Both the position numbers and the translations under genes were made by a program. The notes under the pieces are model-generated. The model saw only the letters and a list, made by a program, of their open reading frames with translations. It had not been told where the DNA came from and searched no databases. From Bacteroidales bacterium (GTDB lineage Bacteria; Bacteroidota; Bacteroidia; Bacteroidales; DTU049), in assembly GCA_018056215.1 (NCBI GenBank), contig JAGPGB010000075.1, forward strand, positions 1 to 6,011: 6,011 nt of DNA, given 5' to 3'. Below are positions 1 through 6,008 of the stretch, piece by piece. Every line of letters begins with the position of its first letter. Positions within the stretch are counted from its first letter, which is position 1.

Positions 1-184
1 AGGACTAAATGTAGAATATTATTTAACTACTAGAAAAGAAAAACAAAATTTCAGTGCCCATGATCATATCCTTATTGATGATATGAAAAAAAATATTGAA
101 GAATGGACTCAACGTGGTGGCATAGGTATATTACACACTTCTACTAAACAAACAATTAATGAATTACAAAAGTTTATTCAATAA
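1..184 (+). CDS. C-terminal end of a HAD-like, nucleotidase-type protein (partial)
   Basis: The gene runs in from the left edge; reading codons from base 2 gives 60 residues and a TAA stop at 182-184, so the start and most of the protein are missing. About residue 23 there is a hydrophobic strand ending in a double Asp (ILIDD), followed by KNIEEW and then GGIGILHTS. An acidic pair after a beta strand, then N-I-x-x-W and a Gly-rich turn, is how HAD motif IV looks in the 5'(3')-deoxyribonucleotidase-like and phage-type HAD phosphatases. In those enzymes the Asp pair helps hold the catalytic Mg2+. The nucleophile Asp motif (DxDxT/V) would lie upstream and cannot be checked. The family call is therefore a pattern match on the C-terminus only, and the substrate is unknown. 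The gap to the next gene and the promoter box there suggest it is not in the feoAB operon. Confidence 0.55.
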   Translation, partial: GLNVEYYLTTRKEKQNFSAHDHILIDDMKKNIEEWTQRGGIGILHTSTKQTINELQKFIQ

Positions 185-208
185 TTTTTTTTGTAATTGA
201 ACATTTTT
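177..208 (+). terminator. weak terminator-like inverted repeat after the HAD-like gene
   Basis: A perfect 6-bp inverted repeat (TTCAAT at 177-182, ATTGAA at 196-201) overlaps the stop codon. It has a T-rich 13-base loop and is followed by five Ts at 204-208. The stem is short and AT-rich, and such repeats occur by chance in DNA of this composition. Position is the main argument in its favour. Confidence 0.25.
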
Positions 209-227
209 GCAAATATCTTACATAGTA

Positions 228-244
228 AGACAATGATTTTATCT
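228..244. promoter_or_regulatory. possible Fur-like operator upstream of feoAB
   Basis: AGACAATGATTTTATCT is an imperfect palindrome (A-G-A-n-A-A...T-T-n-T-C-T). Aligned by eye to the 15-base 7-1-7 Fur consensus it agrees at about 10 of 14 informative positions. It lies about 100 bases before feoAB, which is often Fur-regulated in other bacteria. The best promoter box is some 70 bases further downstream, so the site is not in the usual position overlapping a promoter. AT-rich DNA also throws up such matches. It is only a candidate. Confidence 0.2.
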
Positions 245-314
245 CAGAAAAAATTCTTTTTAGTTTAATACATTTATATTTATCAGCTTTTTAAGATGGT
301 AAATCTTTATTCAT

Positions 315-323
315 TAATTTTGC
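315..323 (+). promoter_or_regulatory. Bacteroidetes-type -7 promoter box for feoAB
   Basis: TAATTTTGC fits the TAnnTTTG -7 element used by the Bacteroidetes primary sigma factor. Transcription would begin around 329, leaving a leader of about 15 bases before the ATG at 344. No clear TTTG -33 box is seen 19-21 bases upstream, which weakens the call. The leader is A/T-rich with no Shine-Dalgarno site, as usual in this phylum. Confidence 0.42.
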
Positions 324-343
324 AAAATATTTAAAATTTGTAA

Positions 344-2710
344 ATGACTTTAAATGATTTAGATATTGGACAGAGTGGATATATAGTAAAGATTAGGGGC
401 AATGAGACTTTTCGTCATAGATTAATGGAGATGGGGTTTAAAACTAATGAAAAAGTTACTCTATTACACAAAGCACCATTAAATGATCCATTGTTGTTTC
501 AAGTGATGGGATCTAAAGTATCTCTTAGACGAAGTGAAGCAATTAATATCGAAATCACTACTGAAGAAGAGTTGCAAGAGTTAGAAAATGTGGATACTTT
601 ATCGACAAATATTAATCATCTCATCACAAAGAGAAGTAAAAATATTGAAGTAGCTCTAATAGGTAATCCCAATTCTGGGAAAACCACTATTTTTAATTAT
701 GCTAGTCGTGCCCATGAGCACGTAGGGAATTATGCTGGTGTAACTGTAGATGCCAAAACTGGCATTATAGAATATAGAGATTACAAAATCACATTAGTAG
801 ATTTACCTGGCACATATTCACTACAAGTTTTTTCACCTGAGGAGGCTTATGTGCGTCATTATTTACTTCAAAAAATGCCCGATGTTATTATTAATGTGAT
901 AGATGCTAGCAATTTAGAACGTAATATGCTACTAACTACTCAACTAATGGAACTGGATTATCCTATGGTTATAGCGCTCAATATGTTTGATGAATTATCT
1001 AAAAAATCTGCCAAATTAAACGTAAATAAACTTAGTGAGATGCTCAAAATACCTATTATTCCTACAATAGGTAATAAGAATAAAGGCATTGATGTACTAT
1101 TGGATGCTGTGATCGATAGATATGAATCTAAATTAACTGTTAAAAGTGTCGTTCATTTCCCACTACCTATAGAAAATTGTATAGATAAAATTGAAAATGA
1201 AATTGCTAAAACAAATTTCACTAAATCTGCTATATCTACACGCTTCGTAGCTATTAAATTATTAGAAAAGGATCCAGAATTTCTGCGTCTAATAAAGCGA
1301 AATGAGTATGCCTCTCTGAAACATATAGTAGATAAATGTATAGAAAGTATAGAAAAACAATATAATCAACCATCTGAATTTCTATTTACTGATATTAGAT
1401 ATGGTTTCATAAAAGGAGCATTGAAAGAGACATTAACATATTCACAAGATGATTCTGATAAAGGTATTGATAAACTAGATAGAATATTAACACACAAAAT
1501 TTGGGGAATACCTATATTCCTTGCTTTTTTGTATATTATGTTTTTTTCTACATTTTATTTAGGTAGTTTTTTGCAAAATTGGATGAATTTAGGAATAGAT
1601 TGGATTAAAGTATTACTTTCTGGACTTTTGCCCACATCAATTTTTAAAGATTTATTAATAGATGGTATCATAACAGGTGTAGGTAGTGTATTAGTATTTT
1701 TACCAAATATTGTTATTCTATTTTTATTTATTGCTTTTATGGAGGATACAGGATATCTGAGCAGAGTGGCTTTTCTAATGGATAAATTGATGCATCGCAT
1801 AGGACTTCATGGCAAATCATTTATTCCTATGATAATGGGATTTGGATGTAATGTACCTGCGATAATGTCTTCTAGAATTCTAGAAAATCCATCAGATAGG
1901 AAAATAACCATATTGATAAATCCATTTTTCTCTTGTAATGCGAGATTAGCAATTTATGTTTTAATTATTAATATATTTTTCCCAAATTCATTGGCATATA
2001 TGCCATTTATACTTTACTTAACAGGAGTTATTATAGCAGCTATTGTAGCTATATTATTTCGAAAATTTTTATTTGCTAAAGAGGCTTCTCCATTTGTAAT
2101 GGAACTGCCACCTTATAGAATGCCCACATTTAATGCTACAGTCAAACATATGTGGTTTAGAGCATCTATGTATTTGAAAAAAATCGGTACAACTATTTTT
2201 ATAGCATCTATAGCAATTTGGTTTTTATCTCACTTTCCTATTAAAAATGAAAATACTAAAGAAATAGAAAATCAGATAGCTAATATTACTGATACTCAAG
2301 CTAATGCTATTTTATTAGATTCTTTACAAAATCAATTAAATCATGAAAGGATTTCTAATTCATATTTAGCTAAAATAAGCACAGTATTAGAGCCTATATT
2401 TAAACCATTAGGTTACGATTGGCATATAATATCTGCACTTATTACTGGCACAGTAGCTAAAGAGCTTATAGTATCAACATTATCTATAGTCATGCCAACA
2501 AGAGGGTCCATCGCTCAGATACTATCGCCTCCAGCAGCGGCAGGTTTATTGTTTTTTGCATTACTTTATTGTCCATGTATAGCTACTTTGTCATCTATCA
2601 AAAAAGAAACTGGATCTTGGTGGTGGTCTGTATTTGCGGCTATCTATACTACACTTATAGCTTATGGTGTGGCTTTACTAGTTAAAAGTATATTTACATT
2701 ATTTTATTAA
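344..2710 (+). CDS. feoB: FeoA-FeoB fusion, GTP-dependent ferrous iron transporter
   Basis: This 788-residue inner-membrane protein imports Fe(II). Residues 1-75 form a FeoA SH3-like domain. A linker (76-100) leads to the FeoB G domain: G1 GNPNSGKTT 107-115, G2 GVTV 132-135, G3 DLPG 153-156, G4 NMFD 213-216, and a probable G5 near 241-248. A helical domain (about 265-365) precedes a membrane part (about 385-785) with two Gate motifs, GCNVPAIMSSR (501-511, Cys502) and SCNARLAIY (530-538), and a CPC motif at 743-745. A hydrophilic, periplasmic-looking loop spans about 632-680. The ATG at 344 is secure because TAA lies in frame directly before it and FeoA homology starts at once. The FeoA-FeoB fusion is typical of Bacteroidetes. 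All motifs are intact and there is no frameshift. There is no separate feoA and no FeoC-like domain. It is probably monocistronic, with its own promoter box; iron (Fur) control is plausible but unproven. Confidence 0.96.
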   Translation: MTLNDLDIGQSGYIVKIRGNETFRHRLMEMGFKTNEKVTLLHKAPLNDPLLFQVMGSKVSLRRSEAINIEITTEEELQELENVDTLSTNINHLITKRSKNIEVALIGNPNSGKTTIFNYASRAHEHVGNYAGVTVDAKTGIIEYRDYKITLVDLPGTYSLQVFSPEEAYVRHYLLQKMPDVIINVIDASNLERNMLLTTQLMELDYPMVIALNMFDELSKKSAKLNVNKLSEMLKIPIIPTIGNKNKGIDVLLDAVIDRYESKLTVKSVVHFPLPIENCIDKIENEIAKTNFTKSAISTRFVAIKLLEKDPEFLRLIKRNEYASLKHIVDKCIESIEKQYNQPSEFLFTDIRYGFIKGALKETLTYSQDDSDKGIDKLDRILTHKIWGIPIFLAFLYIMFFSTFYLGSFLQNWMNLGIDWIKVLLSGLLPTSIFKDLLIDGIITGVGSVLVFLPNIVILFLFIAFMEDTGYLSRVAFLMDKLMHRIGLHGKSFIPMIMGFGCNVPAIMSSRILENPSDRKITILINPFFSCNARLAIYVLIINIFFPNSLAYMPFILYLTGVIIAAIVAILFRKFLFAKEASPFVMELPPYRMPTFNATVKHMWFRASMYLKKIGTTIFIASIAIWFLSHFPIKNENTKEIENQIANITDTQANAILLDSLQNQLNHERISNSYLAKISTVLEPIFKPLGYDWHIISALITGTVAKELIVSTLSIVMPTRGSIAQILSPPAAAGLLFFALLYCPCIATLSSIKKETGSWWWSVFAAIYTTLIAYGVALLVKSIFTLFY

Positions 2711-2760
2711 AATTATATTTCAGCTAAAAAATCATTTAATCTCATTTTAAAAAATAAATT

Positions 2761-2769
2761 TATATTTGC
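2761..2769 (+). promoter_or_regulatory. Bacteroidetes-type -7 promoter box for the carboxyltransferase-carrier operon
   Basis: TATATTTGC is an exact match to TAnnTTTG plus the commonly following C. It lies 31 bases before the ATG at 2800, which puts the start of transcription near 2775 and leaves an A-rich leader of about 25 bases. No good TTTG -33 box is found at the expected distance (only TTTA at 2735-2738, 22 bases before the box). With no strong terminator after feoAB, read-through from that gene is also possible. Confidence 0.42.
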
Positions 2770-2799
2770 AGTTCAATTAAAACAAAAAAAATTAGAATT

Positions 2800-4347
2800 A
2801 TGTCATTAAGGCAAAAGACACGAGAATTAAAAAAACGAATGCAAAATGCTCAACAAGGAGGCGGTATGAGTGCTATAGAGAAGCAAGTATCTATGGGTAA
2901 ACTCACTGCACGCGAGCGAATTTTAGCTATTCTTGATCAAGATTCTTTTCATGAATATGATTTATTTGTAGAACATGCAGGTAAAGATTTTGATATGGAC
3001 AAAAAATATTTACCTGGAGATGGAGTAGTTACAGGCACGGGAACTGTAGATGGTCATCCAGTATGTATCTATGCTCAAGATTTCACTGTAGCTGGAGGCT
3101 CTCTTGGATATATGCATGCTAAAAAAATTACCAAAATCATGGATCATGCCCTGAAGATGAAAGTTCCATTGATAGGTATTAATGATTCTGGTGGAGCTCG
3201 TATACAAGAGGGTGTCAATAGTTTAGCTGGTTATGGAGAAATTTTTTATAGAAATACTATCTCTTCAGGAGTAATACCACAAATTAGTGTTATTTTAGGC
3301 CCTTGTGCTGGTGGTGCTGTATACTCTCCTGCTCTTACAGATTTTGTTTTTGTAGTTGATGGCATTTCTAAAATGTTTATCACTGGGCCAGAGGTTATTA
3401 AAACTGTATTAGGAGAAGAAATATCTATGGAAGAGCTTGGTGGTGCACGTACTCACGCTTCTATAAGTGGTAATGCTCATTTTTTTGCTTATAATGAATT
3501 TGAATGTTTTACACAAATTAAAACTTTATTAAGTTTTATTCCTTGGAATAATTCACATAAACCAGAGATATTCGAAGCTGAAGAGCCAGACACGAAGGAA
3601 TATAAAATTGCTAAAATATTCCCTAATGATGAAAAAGAACCATATGATGTAAGAGATATTATCAGAGCAATAGCTGATGCAAGCTTTTTCTTTGAAGTAC
3701 AGGAATTATTTGCACCAAATGTAGTTATAGGATTTGCAAGAATAGAAGGAATGACTGTGGGAATAGTTGCTAATCAACCTTTATATTTAGCAGGTGTATT
3801 AGATGTAGATAGCAGCGATAAAGCAGCACGTTTTATACGTTTTTGTGATGCTTTTAATATTCCTATTATTACATTAGTAGATTTACCTGGATATTTACCT
3901 GGTGTAGATCAAGAGCATAGCGGTGTAATTAGACATGGCGCCAAAATATTATATGCTTATAGCGAAGCTACTGTTCCTAAAATCACAATAATTCTACGTA
4001 AGGCTTATGGTGGTGGGTATATAGCTATGGGCTCTCGTCATTTACAAGCAGATTTTGTCTTTGCTTGGCCTACTGCTGAAATTGCTGTTATGGGACCAGA
4101 AGGTGCTGCAAATATTATCTTTAAAAAAGAAATTCAAGAAGCTGAAAATCCAGAAGAGATGAGAAAAAAGAAAGTAGATGAATATAGAGTCAAATTCGCT
4201 AATCCATATGTAGCTGCCGCCTATGGCCATATAGATGCTGTTATAGATCCTAAAGATACTCGTATGTATATAGCTCACTCTTTACAAATTTCTACTAATA
4301 AAACAGTTATCATGCCTGAAAAAAAACATGGCATTCCTCCATTCTAA
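2800..4347 (+). CDS. Biotin-dependent acyl-CoA carboxyltransferase (propionyl-CoA carboxylase beta / MmdA family)
   Basis: This 515-residue cytosolic enzyme, full length for the family, moves the carboxyl group between carboxybiotin and an acyl-CoA. The N-terminal crotonase-fold half has KLTARER (34-40), DSGGARIQEG (129-138) and GPCAGGAVYSPA (167-178), which form the CoA pocket and oxyanion hole. The C-terminal half has LVDLPGYLPG (359-368), RKAYGGGYIAMGSRHL (400-415) and AWPTAEIAVMGPEGAAN (422-438), which bind biotin and form the second oxyanion hole. Asp418, before the AWPTAE motif, appears to match Asp422 of Streptomyces PccB, favouring propionyl/methylmalonyl-CoA over acetyl-CoA. The protein ends in KKHGIPPF, a variant of the usual KKHGNIPL. 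A biotin carrier follows after 11 bases. Carboxylase and Na+-pumping methylmalonyl-CoA decarboxylase alpha subunits cannot be separated by sequence here, and neither accC nor the membrane subunits are adjacent. Hence no gene symbol. The start has an A-rich, SD-less leader. Confidence 0.92.
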   Translation: MSLRQKTRELKKRMQNAQQGGGMSAIEKQVSMGKLTARERILAILDQDSFHEYDLFVEHAGKDFDMDKKYLPGDGVVTGTGTVDGHPVCIYAQDFTVAGGSLGYMHAKKITKIMDHALKMKVPLIGINDSGGARIQEGVNSLAGYGEIFYRNTISSGVIPQISVILGPCAGGAVYSPALTDFVFVVDGISKMFITGPEVIKTVLGEEISMEELGGARTHASISGNAHFFAYNEFECFTQIKTLLSFIPWNNSHKPEIFEAEEPDTKEYKIAKIFPNDEKEPYDVRDIIRAIADASFFFEVQELFAPNVVIGFARIEGMTVGIVANQPLYLAGVLDVDSSDKAARFIRFCDAFNIPIITLVDLPGYLPGVDQEHSGVIRHGAKILYAYSEATVPKITIILRKAYGGGYIAMGSRHLQADFVFAWPTAEIAVMGPEGAANIIFKKEIQEAENPEEMRKKKVDEYRVKFANPYVAAAYGHIDAVIDPKDTRMYIAHSLQISTNKTVIMPEKKHGIPPF

Positions 4348-4358
4348 AATATTATATT

Positions 4359-4739
4359 ATGGCAAATAAAGAAAATCATATCAATCAAGATATAAAAGAA
4401 AATTCTCAGCAATTAGAAGAATTTATGATTAATGATGTTACGTATCTTACTATTATACCTCCTAAATATAAAAAGCGTAAAACTTATTCTAAAAAAGATT
4501 TGCATTTAGTATATTCTTTAATCCCTGGTATTATCAAAGGTATTCGTGTAAAAGAAAAAGAAGAAGTACATAAAGGTGATATACTATGCGACTTAGAAGC
4601 TATGAAAATGAATAATAAGGTATTAGCTCCTATTGATGGTAAGATAAAAAAAATAAATATCAAGGAAGGTGACAAAGTTGCTAAAGACCAAGTTCTATTT
4701 GAAATAAGTACCATAAAAAAATCTAGAATAAAATTATAA
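4359..4739 (+). CDS. Biotin carboxyl carrier protein partnering the carboxyltransferase
   Basis: This 126-residue protein carries the biotin that shuttles CO2 to the carboxyltransferase encoded just upstream. The C-terminal biotinyl domain covers about residues 52-117: a PG turn at 56-57, then EAMKM at 80-84 with Lys83 as the biotin attachment site, then PIDGKIKKINIKEGDKV, the hammerhead strand pattern. Lys83 flanked by Met on both sides separates it from a lipoyl domain. Residues 1-20 are polar and probably disordered. Residues 21-50 form a short beta-rich, very basic stretch (PKYKKRK at 35-41). There is no Pro/Ala-rich linker such as E. coli AccB or decarboxylase gamma subunits carry. The 11-base spacing and shared strand imply one operon with the preceding gene. 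The protein could serve propionyl-CoA carboxylase or methylmalonyl-CoA decarboxylase. Attachment would need a biotin ligase (BirA) encoded elsewhere. Confidence 0.92.
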   Translation: MANKENHINQDIKENSQQLEEFMINDVTYLTIIPPKYKKRKTYSKKDLHLVYSLIPGIIKGIRVKEKEEVHKGDILCDLEAMKMNNKVLAPIDGKIKKINIKEGDKVAKDQVLFEISTIKKSRIKL

Positions 4740-4752
4740 TTTAATAATTTTT
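4730..4752 (+). terminator. weak AT-only hairpin at the end of the carrier gene
   Basis: AAAATTAT at 4730-4737 and ATAATTTT at 4744-4751 can form an 8-bp stem with a 6-base loop across the stop codon at 4737-4739. The stem ends in a short T run. All pairs are A-T, so the fold is unstable and may be chance. It could mark the end of the two-gene operon. Confidence 0.22.
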
Positions 4753-4762
4753 ATCACAATAT

Positions 4763-4790
4763 TTGCTTTGTAACCGTGCTAGGATAGAGT
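4763..4790 (+). promoter_or_regulatory. possible promoter before the rRNA methyltransferase gene
   Basis: The 60-base gap before this gene contains no TAnnTTTG box in a useful place. It does hold TTGCTT (4763-4768) and TAGAGT (4785-4790), 16 bases apart. That is a loose sigma-70-like pair which would give a nearly leaderless message starting next to the ATG at 4800. The match is weak, and read-through from the carrier gene is an equally good explanation. Confidence 0.15.
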
Positions 4791-4799
4791 GTTTTAATT

Positions 4800-5861
4800 A
4801 TGTGTAATGTACATCCCAAATGTAAGGCATGCTCATTTTCTAATGGTTCTTATCAAGAAATTTGGTCAAAAAAGTTAGATAACGCTATTAATACATTATC
4901 AATTGGTAAAAATGAAGCTATTTACTTACATTCAAATGATCAATTGCACTATCGTAAAAAAGCCCTTCTTCATGTGGATGCATCCATAATTCCTCCTAAA
5001 ATTGGATTAATTCAAAATAATGATATAGTTAATATCAATAATTGCCCTTTGCATCTAAAATCAATTAATAAGTTAATTGAGATAATTAAATATTCTCTAC
5101 CTCATTTTGATAAATTTCCTCTAAAATATATTTTATTTAATGAGAATGCTATAGTGCTTGTAATAAAAGATCATTATAATAAACTACCTAAATATATTGA
5201 ATTGACTAAAGGAATATTTGCTGAAAGTGATTTTCCTAACTTATATTTACATTTAAATCCAGCTACTGGGAATAAAGTATTTTTAAAAAGTTATCTTTAC
5301 CCTATCTATGGTTCGACATTCATAAGGAACGATTTAGGTTATTGGTATCATCCTTTGGTTTTTCAGCAACAAATTAGCTCAATCCATATTGAAAGTATAG
5401 AAATCGCAATAGATTACTTAAAAAGAAATGAAAATTTGTTAGATTTATATTGTGGTATAGGTATTATGTCTTCTAAAGCAGATCGATATTTCAATAATTT
5501 AATAGCAGTCGAGCAATCTCCAGTTTCTATTGAATGTGCTAAAAAAAATTCATTTAATACTAAATTCTATACAGGTAATGTAGAAACAATAATTAATCAT
5601 ATTATTTCAGAAAATTCAATTTTTTTTAATAATTACTGTTTATATGTAAATCCTCCTAGATCTGGTATAGGCGAGCAAGTTATAGAAAAAATACTAAAAA
5701 AACCTCCAAAACAAATAGCTTACTTATCTTGTAATCCCAAATCTTTAAATAAAGATTTGATATGTTTAAAAAATCATTATACTATTAATTCTATACATTT
5801 TTTTGATTTTTTGCCATATACTAATAATATTGAAATACTGACGCTAATGGAATTAAAATAA
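4800..5861 (+). CDS. rlmC: 23S rRNA m5U methyltransferase, RlmC type (TrmA/RlmC/RlmD family)
   Basis: This 353-residue enzyme uses S-adenosylmethionine to methylate C5 of a uridine in RNA; for RlmC the target is 23S U747 (E. coli numbering). A [4Fe-4S] motif is visible: Cys2, Cys8 and Cys11 (C-x5-C-x2-C) and Cys82 in NCPLH. The SAM site is LDLYCGIG (214-221) with acidic Glu238. Catalytic motifs are FQQQ (188-191), NPPRSGIG (284-291), the nucleophile Cys311 in SCNPKSLNKDL, and Glu345 as general base in NNIEILTLME. No N-terminal TRAM domain exists, and an in-frame TAG at 4785-4787 rules out a longer start. Length, the missing TRAM domain and motifs such as VNPPR-GIG and the C-terminal FD-x-P-T-x-EVLTL-like end resemble E. 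coli RlmC (375 aa) more than RlmD. The target base is inferred; another m5U site in rRNA or tRNA is possible. The 60-base gap from the carrier gene leaves operon membership open. Confidence 0.87.
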   Translation: MCNVHPKCKACSFSNGSYQEIWSKKLDNAINTLSIGKNEAIYLHSNDQLHYRKKALLHVDASIIPPKIGLIQNNDIVNINNCPLHLKSINKLIEIIKYSLPHFDKFPLKYILFNENAIVLVIKDHYNKLPKYIELTKGIFAESDFPNLYLHLNPATGNKVFLKSYLYPIYGSTFIRNDLGYWYHPLVFQQQISSIHIESIEIAIDYLKRNENLLDLYCGIGIMSSKADRYFNNLIAVEQSPVSIECAKKNSFNTKFYTGNVETIINHIISENSIFFNNYCLYVNPPRSGIGEQVIEKILKKPPKQIAYLSCNPKSLNKDLICLKNHYTINSIHFFDFLPYTNNIEILTLMELK

Positions 5862-5881
5862 TGAAAAGGAGTTAAAATTAA

Positions 5882-5944
5882 ATGATTTTAGTAAGCCTTG
5901 ATATGGCAATTAGCTTGAACATGTTTTTATCATGTTCAAGCTAA
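5882..5944 (+). other. 20-codon mini-ORF with a Shine-Dalgarno site, running into a hairpin (doubtful)
   Basis: An ATG at 5882 opens a 20-codon frame (hydrophobic peptide beginning MILVSLDMA) that stops with TAA at 5942-5944. AGGAG at 5867-5871 sits 10 bases before it, the only good Shine-Dalgarno-like site near a start in this window. The last 12 sense codons lie in the perfect hairpin at 5908-5946, so translating ribosomes would open it, as in a leader peptide. There is no recognisable family. It may be chance, since the hairpin fixes much of its sequence. Confidence 0.15.
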
Positions 5945-5966
5945 TTACAATATATAATATTGTTTT
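5908..5966 (+). terminator. strong hairpin, probable transcription terminator after rlmC
   Basis: AATTAGCTTGAACATG (5908-5923) is the exact reverse complement of 5931-5946: a perfect 16-bp stem with a 7-base loop, TTTTTAT. No T-tract follows directly. A second perfect 6-bp stem (CAATAT at 5948-5953 with ATATTG at 5957-5962, 3-base loop) is followed by TTTT at 5963-5966. The pair sits 46 bases after the rlmC stop and before a promoter box. This is most simply a terminator. The missing U-tract leaves room for an mRNA-stabilising or regulatory structure instead. Confidence 0.65.
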
Positions 5967-5987
5967 ATAATATAAAGTTTAATAAAT

Positions 5988-6006
5988 AAAAATAATTATT
6001 ATTTTT
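5988..6006. repeat. AT-only inverted repeat overlapping the distal promoter box
   Basis: AAAAATAA (5988-5995) pairs exactly with TTATTTTT (5999-6006) around a 3-base TTA. It overlaps the promoter box at 6000-6008. It could be an operator or simply the result of extreme AT bias. No T-run follows the stem. Confidence 0.2.
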
Positions 6007-6008
6007 GC
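6000..6008 (+). promoter_or_regulatory. Bacteroidetes-type -7 promoter box for a gene beyond the window
   Basis: TATTTTTGC matches TAnnTTTG plus C. A partial -33 element (TTTA, 5978-5981) lies 18 bases upstream instead of the expected TTTG. Together with the terminator before it, this suggests a new transcription unit starting just past 6011. The gene itself is not in view. Confidence 0.35.

Noticed and set aside
1555..1800. Minus-strand open frame of 81 codons within feoAB.
   Set aside because: It lies opposite the intact FeoB membrane domain, has no recognisable motif or promoter, and is a shadow of the real gene.
2701..2713. ATTTTATTAAAAT palindrome over the feoAB stop codon.
   Set aside because: It is a 5-bp AT-only stem with no following T-run; such palindromes are expected by chance here.
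791..3890. An identical 20-base sequence occurs in feoAB (791-810) and in the carboxyltransferase gene (3871-3890).
   Set aside because: Both encode the peptide TLVDLPG: the G3 motif of FeoB and the unrelated LVDLPGYLPG motif of the carboxyltransferase. With strong AT codon bias, identical codons are expected, so this is not a mobile or recombination repeat.
3010..4278. Minus-strand open frames opposite the carboxyltransferase gene (3010-3207 and 4042-4278).
   Set aside because: They overlap well-conserved catalytic motifs on the plus strand, and their translations resemble no known family and look like antisense of the coding frame.
4484..4714. Minus-strand open frame of 76 codons with a hydrophobic translation opposite the biotin carrier gene.
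   Set aside because: The hydrophobic look is the antisense of the Lys-rich biotinyl domain; no start signal or homology supports it.
5861..5875. ATG overlapping the rlmC stop codon (TAATG).
   Set aside because: The frame ends after four codons; it only contains the AGGAG site and is not a gene.
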